Of a stretch of 64,000 nucleotides of DNA, positions 44,584-61,083 are shown one piece after another (position 1 is the stretch's first letter; every line of letters begins with the position of its first letter). The DNA comes from Luteibacter anthropi (GTDB lineage Bacteria > Pseudomonadota > Gammaproteobacteria > Xanthomonadales > Rhodanobacteraceae): contig NZ_JAARLZ010000002.1 in assembly GCF_011759365.1 (NCBI RefSeq), forward strand, positions 310,001 to 374,000, given 5' to 3'. The notes below the pieces were generated by a model, which was given only the letters and a program-made list of their open reading frames with translations, was not told the origin of the DNA and searched no databases. A program made the translations under genes and the position numbers.

Positions 44584-47500
44584 TCATCGCGACGACGAGA
44601 TCGTGCGCAACGGTGACCGTGGATAGGAAGGAAGGGCATCGACGGGCACGCCATCCTCGTCCGGCGTCACGCCGTCGGGAACACGTTGCACCGCCATCGA
44701 TTCGCCCCGGCGCACGAGCCACAGGACACCCGGATCGACCGCCGCCAGCGGCACCCAGCCACCATCACGCCATGTCCAGCGCTCTACGGTGATGTGGCGA
44801 TCCGGTGATGCCGCCCATTCGGTCGCACGCGGCGGACCGAACGCGGCGGAGCGCTCTTCGTCGCTCATTGATGCAGCCATCGCCTGCTCCACGCTTTCAC
44901 CCGACGCGATGCGGCGATTGGCGTCGGTGAAGTCGGCCGTCGAACGCGCCGATGTCCAGGCCAGTGCCGCCAGCGGACCGTAGGCCGACGCCCAGCCGCC
45001 CGGGTCCGCCTGTGCAAGCGGTCCCACGGGCGACGAACTGGCGGCCAGTGCGCGGGAAACGCGCTCGGCGCCGAGTTCCATCGTCTGGCGCATGGCCGTC
45101 ACGCCATCCGTATCGCCAACGCAAAGCAGTGCGATGGCACCGGGCACGGCGTCGCTCCACCAGGCGCTGCCCGCGCTGTCACGCAGGGCCGATGCATCGA
45201 CCAGCGCGCGACGTGCAAGCGCGGCGGCGATATGAGCTTTACGTAGCGTGCGACCGGTGCCCTTGTCCGCCACGTCCCAGTCCGGCGCTTCGGGCAGCAC
45301 CAGCGTGGTGCCGTCCAGCCGTGTTGCAGCAAGGCCGCGCGGCCATTGCACCACCGCGTCCACCTGCGCATCGATGCCCAGGCGACGCGATACACATGCC
45401 CGCATGGCAGAGACGTCGGCGATTACATCGACCGCTTCGCCATCACGACTGGCGTCATGAAGCGCCAGGGTATCGCCCGAACGCAGATGGCTGGCCGACG
45501 GCGACCAGGCCGCCGCAAACGCCAGCGGTGTATCGGGGCCCGTGGTGGCGGATGCCACGAGCAGATCATCGCGCCTGACCGTCCACTGCCAGGCGCCAGC
45601 GGGCGCTGCGGCGTCGGAAGCTACGGACGCACCGGCTGCTGGCAGTACGACATCCGCAGCGAGACCTTGCTCGGCACGGGCGACAGGTGACCGCAGCAGG
45701 CGCGAGGGATCCACGCCCAGGCGAGGCATCGCCGCGGTCGCCTGCAACCACAGGCTGCCGTGCCCACGCCATGCCGGCACGCCTTCGGCGGACCAGCCCG
45801 GTGCGTGCATGTCCCAGCGCAGCCGCACCATATGCGTCGACGATGCATCGCCCAGCGGCAGGCGAAGGTGATCCGCGGCGATGACAGGCAGTACCGTGCG
45901 TCCGTCGACTGTCGCAGACACCGCCATGAGGTCGGGTGGCAGTTCGGCATCCAGTTCGCCATGCTCCGCGTGCACGCCATGAATCGCCCAGTCGCCGTGC
46001 AAGGTTCCGCTGGCGGAATTGACATAGATCGACACATGTCCGCCCCGCACCGAGTAGGCGCCCGCGGAATGCAGCCAGCGTCGCTCCCACTCGGCATCTT
46101 CGTGGTCACGCGCCGTACGCGGCTGGTAATCGCCCAGCGTCACCAGTTGCGCATGCAGGCGGATACCCAGCCCCGTCATCAACCCCGCGCCCAGCACGGC
46201 GACAACGATCACCGGGCCCGCCAGGCGACGACCCACGTCACGCCATCCGGCACTCAGGCGACCTTCGGCGCCACGCTGAACCAGCACCGCTGAAAACGCT
46301 GCCAGCAATAGGCACAAACCAAGCTTGTAGCCACCCAGCGCGGAAACATAGCCCGTCCACGGTACCCAGCCCGTGGCTCCGGATAGATGCAGATGCGCAG
46401 GAATGCCCACTTCGTACAAGGGATAGTCAACGAGCCCCAGCTCATGATTGAGCACCAGGAAGAACGTCAGCAGCATGGACACCGGATAAGCCACGGCCGC
46501 CTGCGAGAACAGGGCATGCACCAGCACCACCAACAGTCCGAGTTCGAGCAGTGCCGGTGCCGTGACCAGGAGCTGATAGAGCAGCGCCGTCAGGGGATCG
46601 AGCGCGGAAGGTGCCCCCAGCGCGGTGATCAGCATGCCAGCGATACCCGGCACCAGCGCCAATCCGACGATGATCACGGAAACCGCCAATACCCTGCCGA
46701 ACGGCCGCAGCCAGGACGGTGCCGGCGCGGCATCGAGCATGGCATCGAACCCTTCCACATGATCGCGTCGCCACACCATGCCGGCCAGCGCCGCCACGAC
46801 GAAGGCGATCACCAGGAACAACGTGCTGTTGAGCAGGGGCAGCAGCAGTTCCGGTCGAGGACGCATGGGCCCTTCCGCATGCCATACGCCGTGGATGAAA
46901 CCACCCAGCACGCCCATCGCCAGCAGGATCGCCACGCCGATCCACAAGGCCTTTCCCTTCACCATGTGGAACAGTTGCCAGCGCGTTTCGCTGAGCAATG
47001 CGCTGATCCAGCTCACACCGTCGGACTCAACCGGTGGCGGCTGTACTGGTTCGATGACGGCCCCCGCATGCGACGCGCGCGGCTTGCGACGGCGTGGAGG
47101 GCGTTCGAGCGCCATGGCCTCCCGACGCACGCCACGCAGCACGAATGCGAGCAGCAACACCGGAAGCACACACCAGATGAAACGGTTGAACAGGAACTCA
47201 CCCGTCAGCGGCAACAGCGACGTGCGCTTCTGCAACGGTGTCCACGCCTCCACCTTGCCCAGTGCATAGGTGAACAGCGACGGATCGAGTGCCGCCGCCA
47301 GCATCGGGCTGATATGGCCGCCCTTCAACACGACGACCGCAAACATCCACAGCAGCATCAGCAACGCCGACAACGCAAAGGCACCGGCAACACTGCGCAG
47401 CTTCAACGTCGCGATGTAATACAGCGCGCCGATACCGACACCCACGGGAAACAACAGCCATAACCACGCAAAGGCCAGGGCCACCCAGGGCGGTGAACTG

Positions 47501-47937
47501 ACCGATCCATGGGGCACCAGGGAGAGCCAGTCCAGCAACGGCGTGGCGATGAAGCCGGCAATCAGCGAAGCGCCCAACAGGCCACCGACGAGCGATGCGC
47601 CGATGAAACGCCCCCAGAGAATCGCCGGCAACGAGGCCGGCATGGAGAGCATCACCTCGTGCAGGCTCGCCTGCCGGTCACGCAGCAAGGGTTGCGCGAA
47701 TACCCAGGCCCAGGCGAAGAACAGGAAAAACATGCACCCGGTCGACATGAGATAGACCAGGCTCGGCGCGTTGCGTGGAATATCCGCCGCACCCATCTTC
47801 TGCACATAGTCCGCATTCGTGAGCGACATGAGCAGGTAGGCGGCCAGGCCGACGAATACCAGGCCAACGACGCCGCTACGCAGCCCTGCACGAAGCTCCG
47901 ACCGCGCTTCGTGCAGGGCCAGCCGCAGGGCGCTCAT
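44584..47937 (-). CDS. ABC permease fused to degenerate M1-aminopeptidase-like region
   Basis: 1117 residues. The first ~620 residues contain two ABC-2-type permease blocks (helices around VGLVFVGLAAYLLMSL, MFFLFFAWAWVFAQPLL, WIGVAILLAMGVLGGF, TLFLVIAFVVAALAGMVWRR). The remaining ~480 residues are soluble (VSIYVNSASGTLHGDWAIHG onward) and sit where related proteins carry an M1 aminopeptidase. I find no HExxH zinc motif or GAMEN-like motif, so peptidase activity is probably lost. It overlaps the ABC ATPase stop by 4 bases, forming the transporter with it. In this Fur-regulated setting it may export or take up the siderophore or an intermediate. Confidence 0.8.
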   Translation of the reverse strand: MSALRLALHEARSELRAGLRSGVVGLVFVGLAAYLLMSLTNADYVQKMGAADIPRNAPSLVYLMSTGCMFFLFFAWAWVFAQPLLRDRQASLHEVMLSMPASLPAILWGRFIGASLVGGLLGASLIAGFIATPLLDWLSLVPHGSVSSPPWVALAFAWLWLLFPVGVGIGALYYIATLKLRSVAGAFALSALLMLLWMFAVVVLKGGHISPMLAAALDPSLFTYALGKVEAWTPLQKRTSLLPLTGEFLFNRFIWCVLPVLLLAFVLRGVRREAMALERPPRRRKPRASHAGAVIEPVQPPPVESDGVSWISALLSETRWQLFHMVKGKALWIGVAILLAMGVLGGFIHGVWHAEGPMRPRPELLLPLLNSTLFLVIAFVVAALAGMVWRRDHVEGFDAMLDAAPAPSWLRPFGRVLAVSVIIVGLALVPGIAGMLITALGAPSALDPLTALLYQLLVTAPALLELGLLVVLVHALFSQAAVAYPVSMLLTFFLVLNHELGLVDYPLYEVGIPAHLHLSGATGWVPWTGYVSALGGYKLGLCLLLAAFSAVLVQRGAEGRLSAGWRDVGRRLAGPVIVVAVLGAGLMTGLGIRLHAQLVTLGDYQPRTARDHEDAEWERRWLHSAGAYSVRGGHVSIYVNSASGTLHGDWAIHGVHAEHGELDAELPPDLMAVSATVDGRTVLPVIAADHLRLPLGDASSTHMVRLRWDMHAPGWSAEGVPAWRGHGSLWLQATAAMPRLGVDPSRLLRSPVARAEQGLAADVVLPAAGASVASDAAAPAGAWQWTVRRDDLLVASATTGPDTPLAFAAAWSPSASHLRSGDTLALHDASRDGEAVDVIADVSAMRACVSRRLGIDAQVDAVVQWPRGLAATRLDGTTLVLPEAPDWDVADKGTGRTLRKAHIAAALARRALVDASALRDSAGSAWWSDAVPGAIALLCVGDTDGVTAMRQTMELGAERVSRALAASSSPVGPLAQADPGGWASAYGPLAALAWTSARSTADFTDANRRIASGESVEQAMAASMSDEERSAAFGPPRATEWAASPDRHITVERWTWRDGGWVPLAAVDPGVLWLVRRGESMAVQRVPDGVTPDEDGVPVDALPSYPRSPLRTISSSR

Positions 47938-48818
47938 GCGGCCTCCGTCGCGCCGATGCCGGCCAGCGCGGCGTAGTAGACATCTTCCAGGCGAGGCTCG
48001 CGGGGTACGAAACGCGCGTCAGGCGCGTGGTCGGCTTCCACGATGACGCGTGTTCCGTCCGGATGCGCCGTCAGGTGCAGATGGGCTGGCACAGCGACGC
48101 CGCGTGGCAGCACGCTTTCCCACAATCGCCCGCGATAAGGCGCGACCAGTTCCGCCGGGGTGCCTTCGGCCACGATGCGGCCGCTGGCGAGGATAGCCAG
48201 GCGGCGGCACAGGTGCTCCACGTCTTCGACAATATGCGTGGACAGCAGCACGATCGATTCCGCCGCCACATCGGCCAGTACGCGATGAAAACGGTTGCGC
48301 TCGGCCGGATCGAGGCCGGCCGTGGGCTCGTCGACGATCACCAGTCGCGGCGAGCCGAGCAAGGCCAGCGCAATGCCGAGCCGCCGCAGCATGCCGCCCG
48401 AATACGTCGCCGCCGGACGATCCCCCGCCTCGCTCAGGTTGACCTTCACCAGCAGGCTTTCCACCTCGTCGCGGCGTGTCTTCGTTTCCGTACGCCCTTT
48501 CAGCCACGCGAAGCGTTGCAGCAGGTCGCGTCCCGACATGCCGGGATACGACCCGATCTGCTGAGGCAGGTAACCCAGGCGCTGGCGGAGGTGATCGGGA
48601 TCGGCAAGCACGTCCACACCGTCGAGACGAATGCTTCCCGCATCCGGAGCCTGCAACGTCGCCAGCGTGCGCATCAGGCTGCTCTTGCCTGCCCCGTTGG
48701 GCCCGAGCAACCCGTACATGCCCGGTTGCACATGCAGGTTCACGCCATCGAGTGCGCGCACTCCGTTGCGGTAGGTCTTGGCGAGGCCTGCGATTTCGAG
48801 GCCACTGGAGGTGGTCAT
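47934..48818 (-). CDS. ABC transporter ATP-binding protein
   Basis: 294 residues, first gene of the leftward iron-regulated operon. Walker A is GPNGAGKSS (residues 39-47), the Q-loop LGYLPQQIGSYPGMSGRD, the signature YSGGMLRRLGIALALL, Walker B LVIVDEPTAGLDP and the switch His in LLSTHIVED. The closest type is the CcmA/ABC-2 export subfamily. It should energise the permease encoded next (ATGA overlap). The promoter and Fur box lie immediately upstream. Confidence 0.93.
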   Translation of the reverse strand: MTTSSGLEIAGLAKTYRNGVRALDGVNLHVQPGMYGLLGPNGAGKSSLMRTLATLQAPDAGSIRLDGVDVLADPDHLRQRLGYLPQQIGSYPGMSGRDLLQRFAWLKGRTETKTRRDEVESLLVKVNLSEAGDRPAATYSGGMLRRLGIALALLGSPRLVIVDEPTAGLDPAERNRFHRVLADVAAESIVLLSTHIVEDVEHLCRRLAILASGRIVAEGTPAELVAPYRGRLWESVLPRGVAVPAHLHLTAHPDGTRVIVEADHAPDARFVPREPRLEDVYYAALAGIGATEAA

Positions 48819-48940
48819 GCATGCGTCCTGTCAGTCGATGGAGAGGGCGGCTGGAGTCGATCGCGCGCGTCGTGACGCACGGCGTTTCCCTGGCGATGGA
48901 TGGCGTGGCGATCGCACCCTGGAAAGTGCCACGCAGTTCA

Positions 48941-48963
48941 CAAATGATAATAGTTATCATTTG
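48941..48963. promoter_or_regulatory. Near-perfect Fur box between the divergent siderophore operons
   Basis: CAAATGATAA (48941-48950) and TTATCATTTG (48954-48963) are exact inverted repeats around TAG, matching the Fur consensus GATAATnATTATC core almost fully. Read leftward, the box overlaps a plausible -10 (TATTAT) 16 bases from TTGATC at 48974-48969. It sits 122 bases from the ABC ATPase start and 97 from the NRPS start, so one site can repress both operons when iron is sufficient. Confidence 0.88.
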
Positions 48964-48988
48964 CAATTGATCAAGTGCCGTGGCAGAG

Positions 48989-49026
48989 TTGCAGAGGATC
49001 TCGCGACGGATGTTATAACGTAACAT
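48989..49026 (+). promoter_or_regulatory. Candidate rightward promoter with inverted repeat for the NRPS operon
   Basis: TTGCAG (48989-48994) and TATAAC (49014-49019), 19 bases apart, could be -35 and -10. ATGTTA (49010-49015) and TAACAT (49021-49026) form a 6-5-6 inverted repeat over the -10, a possible site for a second regulator (siderophore loci often have an AraC-type activator). By eye only. Confidence 0.4.
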
Positions 49027-49060
49027 TCGCAAACAGTCATCCCTACCGGACGTCATAGAC

Positions 49061-52000
49061 ATGGACACCCGTTCCGCCGGCGACGCACTTGGCAACCTGC
49101 TATCCGACCTGCTCGACATGCCGGCCGGCGACATTCCCCCCGAACGCAACCTCATCGAACTGGGCGTGGATTCGATCGCGATGATGCGCATCGCGGGAAC
49201 GTTCCGACGCCAGGGCATGGCCGTGAACTTCGCGGACCTCGCCGCGATGCCCACGTTTGCCGCGTGGCGTGCACTGGTCGTCGCGACCACGGAAACGGAC
49301 GACGCCGCGCCAGCCATCGCGAATGACTTCGATGTACGTGCACCCTTCCCCATGGCGCCGATGCAGCACGCCTATTGGCTGGGCCGCGCGACGGGGCAGC
49401 GTCTGGGTGGCGTCGCTGCGCACTTCTACAACGAATTCGACGGCACCGGCGTGGAACCTGCACGGCTCGAAACCGCCGTGCGCCGGCTGCTCGAACGCCA
49501 CGCGATGTTGCGCGCCCGCGTCGTGGACGACAGCTGCATCCAGGTACTCGACACGACGCCGTGGCAGGCGCTGACGGTCCACGACCTGCGCTCCCTTCCC
49601 GCCGACGAGGCACGCTCGTCGCTCGACGCGATTCGCTCACGACTGTCCCACCGGCATCTCGACGTCACGGCGGGCGAAGTGTTCGACGTGCAGCTCTCCC
49701 TGCTGCCCGATGCGCTCGGAAGCGGTGCCACGCGCCTGCACGTGAACCTCGACATGATCGCCGCGGATGCGCTCAGCCTGCGCATCCTGCTGGCCGATCT
49801 TGCGGCGCTCTACCTGTCGCCAGCGGATACCTTGCCGTCCATCGGCTATGGCTACGGCCGTTACCTCGCGGACCGGACCCGGCTGGCCGGCGAGCCACAA
49901 CGTCTGCGCAAGGCCAGCGCAGATCAGGCCTACTGGGCCGCCCGCCTACCCTCGCTGCCGTCGGCACCGCAGCTGCCGGCTGCCGCATACGACACGAAAC
50001 TTGACGCTACTCGCGTCGTCCGGCGCCATCGCTGGCTGTCGCCGGAGCGATTCCGGGCCTTCGGTGCATCGGCCGCGGGAAATGGCCTGACGCCCGCCAT
50101 GGCGCTGGCGGCGATCTTCGCCGAAACGCTGACCGCCTGGTCTGCCGAGCCTGACTTCCTGCTCAACCTCCCCGTATTCGACCGCGAACCGCTGCATGCC
50201 GACACGGCGCAGCTGGTCGGCGATTTCACCTCGTCCGTGCTGCTCGCATGGCAGGGATCGTTGCCGGGCGACTTCGCCACTCGCGCCCGCGCGCTCCAGG
50301 CCCGTTTCCACGACGACATGCGTCATGCGGGACGAAGCGGGCTGGACGTATTGCGCGACCTGTCCCGCCTGCGCGGCGAACAGGTGCTGGCCCCCGTGGT
50401 GTACACCAGTGCCATCGGACTCGGCGAGTTGTTCCCGGCCAGCGTGCGACGCGCGTTCGGCGACGCCTCGTGGATCATCTCGCAGGGACCGCAAGTCTGG
50501 CTCGATGCGCAGGTCACGGAGCTCGACGATGGCCTGCTGGTGAACATCGATGCCCGCGAGGATGCCTTCGCCGAAGGCGTACTCGATGCGATGTTCGAGG
50601 CGTACGGCTGCCTGCTGGACCGGTTGACCGACGAGCCTGCGGCATGGACGGCTCCACTGCCTCCGTTGTTGCCGCAGACGCAGGTGGCGGTCCGCACGAC
50701 AGCCAACGATACGGATGCGCTGCTCCCTCGTCGTCGCCTGCACGACGCCTTCTTTGCGCATGTCTTGCGAACGCCGGAAGCGCCAGCATTGCTCTGGGGC
50801 GCCGACGGGCGCATGAGCTATGACGAGCTGCGCAGTGCCGCATTGCGACTGGCTGGCTGGTTGCGGACGCATGACGTGACGCCGGGTGCCGTCGTCGCCG
50901 TGCAACTGCCCAAGGGACCGGAGCAGGTCATCGCCGTGCTTGGCATCCTCGCGGCCGGCGCCACCTACCTGCCCATCGGTGTCGACCAGCCGGCGCTCCG
51001 TCGCCAGCGCATCTGCGACGCTGCCGGCGTGGCCTTGCTGCTGGATGCCTTGCCCGGCGACGCCGTGGCACTCGATGCCCCGGTCACGGGAGACGACGAG
51101 GCGCTGGCCTATGTGCTCTACACCTCCGGCTCCACGGGAGAGCCGAAGGGCGTGGAGATTCCGCACGTCGCGGCGATGAACACGATCCTCGACCTGAACC
51201 AGCGCCTGGCGCTCGACATCCACGATCGCACGCTCGCCCTGTCGGCTCTGGAATTCGACCTGTCGGTGTACGACATCTTCGCACCGCTGAATGCCGGGGG
51301 CGCCATCGTCTGCATCGACGAGGGCGCACGTCGCGACGCGGCCTCATGGCTGCCGCTGATGCGGCGGCATGCGGTGACCGTGCTCAACTGCGTCCCGGCC
51401 CTGCTGGACATGGCGCTGGTCGCAGCCAGTGAGGACGGCATCAATCCCCTCCTGCGCGCCGTGCTGCTGGGAGGCGACTGGGTCACGCCCGATCTGCCGC
51501 CCCGCCTGCGGGCCTGGGGGCCGCGATGTCGATTCATAGCGCTGGGCGGCACCACCGAAACCGCCATCCATTCCACGTTCCGCGAAGTACATGACGTAGA
51601 TCCCGCATGGCGCTCCGTCCCATACGGCTATCCGCTCGCCAACGTGAAGCTGCGCGTGGTGGATACGCTGGGTCGCGACTGCCCCGACATGGTTGAAGGC
51701 GAGTTGTGGATCGGCGGCACGGGCGTGGCACGCGCCTATCGCGGCGATCCGCTGCGTAGCCGCGCAAAGTTCATCACCCACGATGGCCTGCGCTGGTACC
51801 GCACGGGTGACCGTGCGCGGTACTGGCCTGATGGAGAAGTCGAATTCCTCGGTCGCGCCGACTTCCAGGTCAAGCTCCGCGGTCACCGCATCGAGCTGGG
51901 CGAAGTCGAAGCGGCCGTGGCGGCATGGCCGGGCGTGGCGCAGGCCATTGCCGTGGCAGGCGCCCACGGTCTCGGCGTCTTCGCCGTGCCCAACGCCGGG

Positions 52001-55000
52001 ATGCCGCAAGCAACACAGGTGGACCTGCGCCAGCCCGACGACGAAAGCCGTGCCCTGCACACCTTCCTGGCCGAGCGACTGCCACCGGCCATGCTGCCGG
52101 AAACCCTGTGCTGGAAAACGGCTCTCCCCCTCACGGCCAATGGGAAGATCGATCGCCCGGCGCTGGCACGCGAATTTGCCGCTGCGCTTGCCACATCGTC
52201 CGACGACACCGATCTTCCCGCGAACGACATCGAGCGCCGCGTGGCGGATGGCTGGACACAGGTGCTCGGCGTACAGGGCATCGGTCGCGGCCGGAACTTC
52301 TTCTCGCTGGGCGGCGACTCGCTCGCGGCGACGCGGTTGATGCCTTTGCTGCGTGACGCCGGGCTCGGTGGTGCGACGCTCGCTGCCCTGTTCGCCACGC
52401 CACGTCTGCAGGACTTCGCTGCGCAATTGCATCTGGCCGTGCAAACGAGCGCGCCGGAAACGCTGCTGATCGACCCTGCGAACCGGTACGCAAGCTTCGC
52501 ACCCACGGACGTGCAACGCGCCTACTGGCTCGGTCGCGATCCGGCCTTCGTGCTCGGCGGCGTGGGGTGCCATTTCTATCGGGAATACGATGCGCCGGAT
52601 CTCGATCTTCCCCGGCTTCAGTCGGCGCTGAACCGGCTGGTGGCGCGTCACGACATGCTGCGGGCGGTGTTCGATGACGAGGGCAACCAGCGCGTGCTCG
52701 CCGGCGTACCCGATTACGTCATCGACCAGGTCGAAGGCGGAAAGAATCCCGACGAAGCGCTGGCAAACCTGCGCGAGACCTCCGCGCATCGAGTCTTCGA
52801 CCCCACCTGCTGGCCGCTGTTTCACATCGCCGCGGTACGCCATGGACGCCGCACGCGACTGGCGATCGGCCTGGACAACCTGATCCTCGACGCACTCAGC
52901 ATCCTGCGCTTCTATACGGAGCTGGGCGAGCTCTACGCCGATCCCGACAGCGACACGCCGACGCCGCGACTGAGCTTCCGCAACTATCTCGCCAATGCGG
53001 CGCCGTCGCAGGAAACCTTGCATGCCGCGCGTCGCTACTGGGATGTCCAGCTGCCCACGCTTCCCCCTGCCCCGCAGCTGCCTCTGGCCCGCGAGCCTGC
53101 GCAGGTGGGCGTGCCGCGCTTCCTTCGCCAGCAAGGCCATGTCGAGGCATCGCGCTGGCAACGCATACAGGCGCAGGCAGCGACCCACGGTCTCACGGTA
53201 TCGGCAGTGCTGCTGACCGCTTTCGCGGAAACCCTTGGCCGATGGAGTGCGCAGTCCGAGCTGACCCTCAACCTCACCCTGTTCGACCGCCAGCCGGTGC
53301 ATCCCGATGTGCACCGGATCATGGGCGACTTCACTTCGCTGACCCTGCTTGGCTACCGGCCGCGTGCCACCGACGACTGGATCTCGCGGGTGCGCGGCGT
53401 GCAGACCGAACTGGGCCACGCACTGGAACATCGCGCGATTTCCAGCGTGACCCTCATCCGCGATCTCGCACGCCTGCAAGGACGCCCTGAAGTCGCCATG
53501 CCCGTGGTCTTCACCAGCGCGCTCGGTGTGCCGGGCGGCACGGCAGCGGCCACTCGCGGCCCCTTCAGCGAACAGGTATGGGGACTGACGCAGACACCCC
53601 AGGTCGGCCTGGATCATCAGGTCGTCGAAGCCGATGGCGGCATCTCGTTGAACTGGGACCATGTCGACGGGCTCTACCCGGACGGCATGATCGAGGCCAT
53701 GTTTGCCGCTTACCTTCGCCTGCTCGACTGGCTGGGTAGTGGTGACTGGAGCGCCCCGCTACCTGACCTGCTGCCCTCGGAACAGGCCGCGGTCCGCCAG
53801 CGGGTGAACGACACGGAGGCGATGTATGCCCGTGGCGGCCTGCACGATGGCTTCTTCCGCCATGCCTCGACCGAACCCGCGCGCATCGCGCTGCGCTGGG
53901 GTGATACCGATGCCATGGCTTACGGCACGCTCGCCACGCAGTCATTACGCATTGCTGCCGCCCTTCGCGCCCAGGGCGTGGTGCCGGGCGATCTCGTCGC
54001 CCTGAGCCTGCCCAAGGGACCCGCCCAGATCGCCGCCGTGCTGGGTGTACTGGCAGCCGGTGCGGCCTATCTTCCCATCGGCATCGACCAGCCTGCTGCC
54101 CGCAAGGAGCGCATCCTTCGCAGCGCAGGCGTGCGTCACGTCATCGGTGCCGGAGGCATCTCCTTCGACGCCATGCTCGCGCATGCGCCGCTTGCCTCGG
54201 CACACGAGCCGCAAGGCGACGATCTGGCATATGTCATCTTCACCTCGGGCTCCACCGGCGAGCCCAAGGGCGTGGAAATCACCCACACCGCCGCGCTCAA
54301 CACCTTGCACGACGTGGTGAACCGGTTCGCCCTGGACGCGGACGACCGCGTGCTCGCTGTCTCCGCGCTCGATTTCGACCTGTCCGTCTTCGACGTATTC
54401 GCCATGCTGTCGCAGGGTGGCAGCCTCGTCCTTCCTGGCGAAGCGGATCGCCGCGATGCCGATCGCTGGCGACAGCTGGTGCATCGCCATGGCGTCACGG
54501 TGTGGAACAGCGTTCCTGCCCTGCTCGACATGCTGCTGACCACCCGGCCCGGCAGCGATGACCTCTGCAGCCTGCGCGTTGCGTTGATCTCCGGCGACTG
54601 GATCGGCCTGGACCTGCCGGGGCGGCTTCGTACGCAGGCGGCCCGATGTCGATTCATCGCCCTGGGAGGTGCGACCGAAGCCTCCGTATGGTCGAACTAT
54701 CACGAAGTCACCGACCTGGCGCCGCAGTGGCGCTCCATTCCCTACGGCGTGCCGCTGGCGAACCAGCGCTTCCGCGTCGTCGATGCCCAGGGCCGTGACT
54801 GCCCGGACTGGGTGCCGGGTGAATTGTGGATCGGCGGCGCAGGTGTCGCGCGCGGATATCGTCATGCACCGGACATCACCGCCCGCCAGTTCGTGACCGG
54901 TCACGGCATGCGCTGGTATCGCACCGGCGACCTGGGGCGTTACCGGCCGGACGGGCTGCTGGAATTCCTCGGTCGCCACGACCACCAGGTGAAACTGCGT

Positions 55001-55566
55001 GGGCATCGCATCGAACTGGGCGAAATCGAGAGCGCGCTGCTCGGATTGCCCGGCGTAAGCCAGGCCGTCGCGGCGATCATCATGTCGGCGGCGACCGGAC
55101 GCCACCTGGCCGCGGCCGTCGTCGCCAGCACGTTCGACGAAGCCCGTGCCCGCGAACTGCTGGGCCAGCAACTTCCCACACACATGATCCCCGAACACAT
55201 CGCGCCATTCGACGCGCTGCCGCTCACCGCCAATGGCAAGCTGGATCGCAAGGCCATCACCGAAGGCCTTTGTGCCTTGCGCAACGATACCGGCGATATC
55301 GACGAGGCACCCCGCGATGCCATCGAACGGCGCATCGCCGAACACTGGCAGGCCCTGTTCGACACCGATGCCATCGGTCGCGATGCCAGCTTCTTCGCGC
55401 TCGGTGGCGACAGCCTGCTCGCCACCCGGTTCATCGAACGACTGCGTGCTGCCGATGGCGTGAGCCTGCCACTACGGCGTCTGTTTGCCGCGCCCACGCT
55501 GCGCGAGGTCGCCGCCGTCGTGCGCGAATCGCAGGCCGCCGCTGATGCCCTCGAAGAGGGTGTGCT

Positions 55567-55570
<4 letters not shown>
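49061..55570 (+). CDS. NRPS: ArCP-Cy-A-PCP-Cy-A-PCP (PchE/HMWP2-like)
   Basis: 2169 residues. Domains in order: carrier domain with S38 in IELGVDSIAMM, without its own loading A domain, so an aryl carrier is expected. Next is cyclisation domain Cy1 with DxxxxDxxS at 231-239 (DMIAADALS), then A1 (core YTSGSTGEPKG near 687) and PCP1 (S1087, LGGDSLAATR). Cy2 follows with DNLILDALS at 1272-1280, then A2 (core near 1727) and PCP2 (S2118, LGGDSLLATR). My reading of the A-domain pocket residues is DLYNLGLIHK for A1 (not the usual Cys set) and DLFNLSLVWK for A2 (Cys-like). Neither A domain has the epimerase-like insert of PchE. The product would be an aryl-capped bis-heterocycle passed to the next protein. 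Repressed via the Fur box upstream. Confidence 0.93.

Positions 55571-61079
<5,509 letters not shown>

Positions 61080-61083
<4 letters not shown>

Noticed and set aside
44584-47937. Annotating the ABC fusion as an active M1 aminopeptidase
   Set aside because: No HExxH-(18)-E zinc site or GAMEN-like exopeptidase motif found in the C-terminal half.
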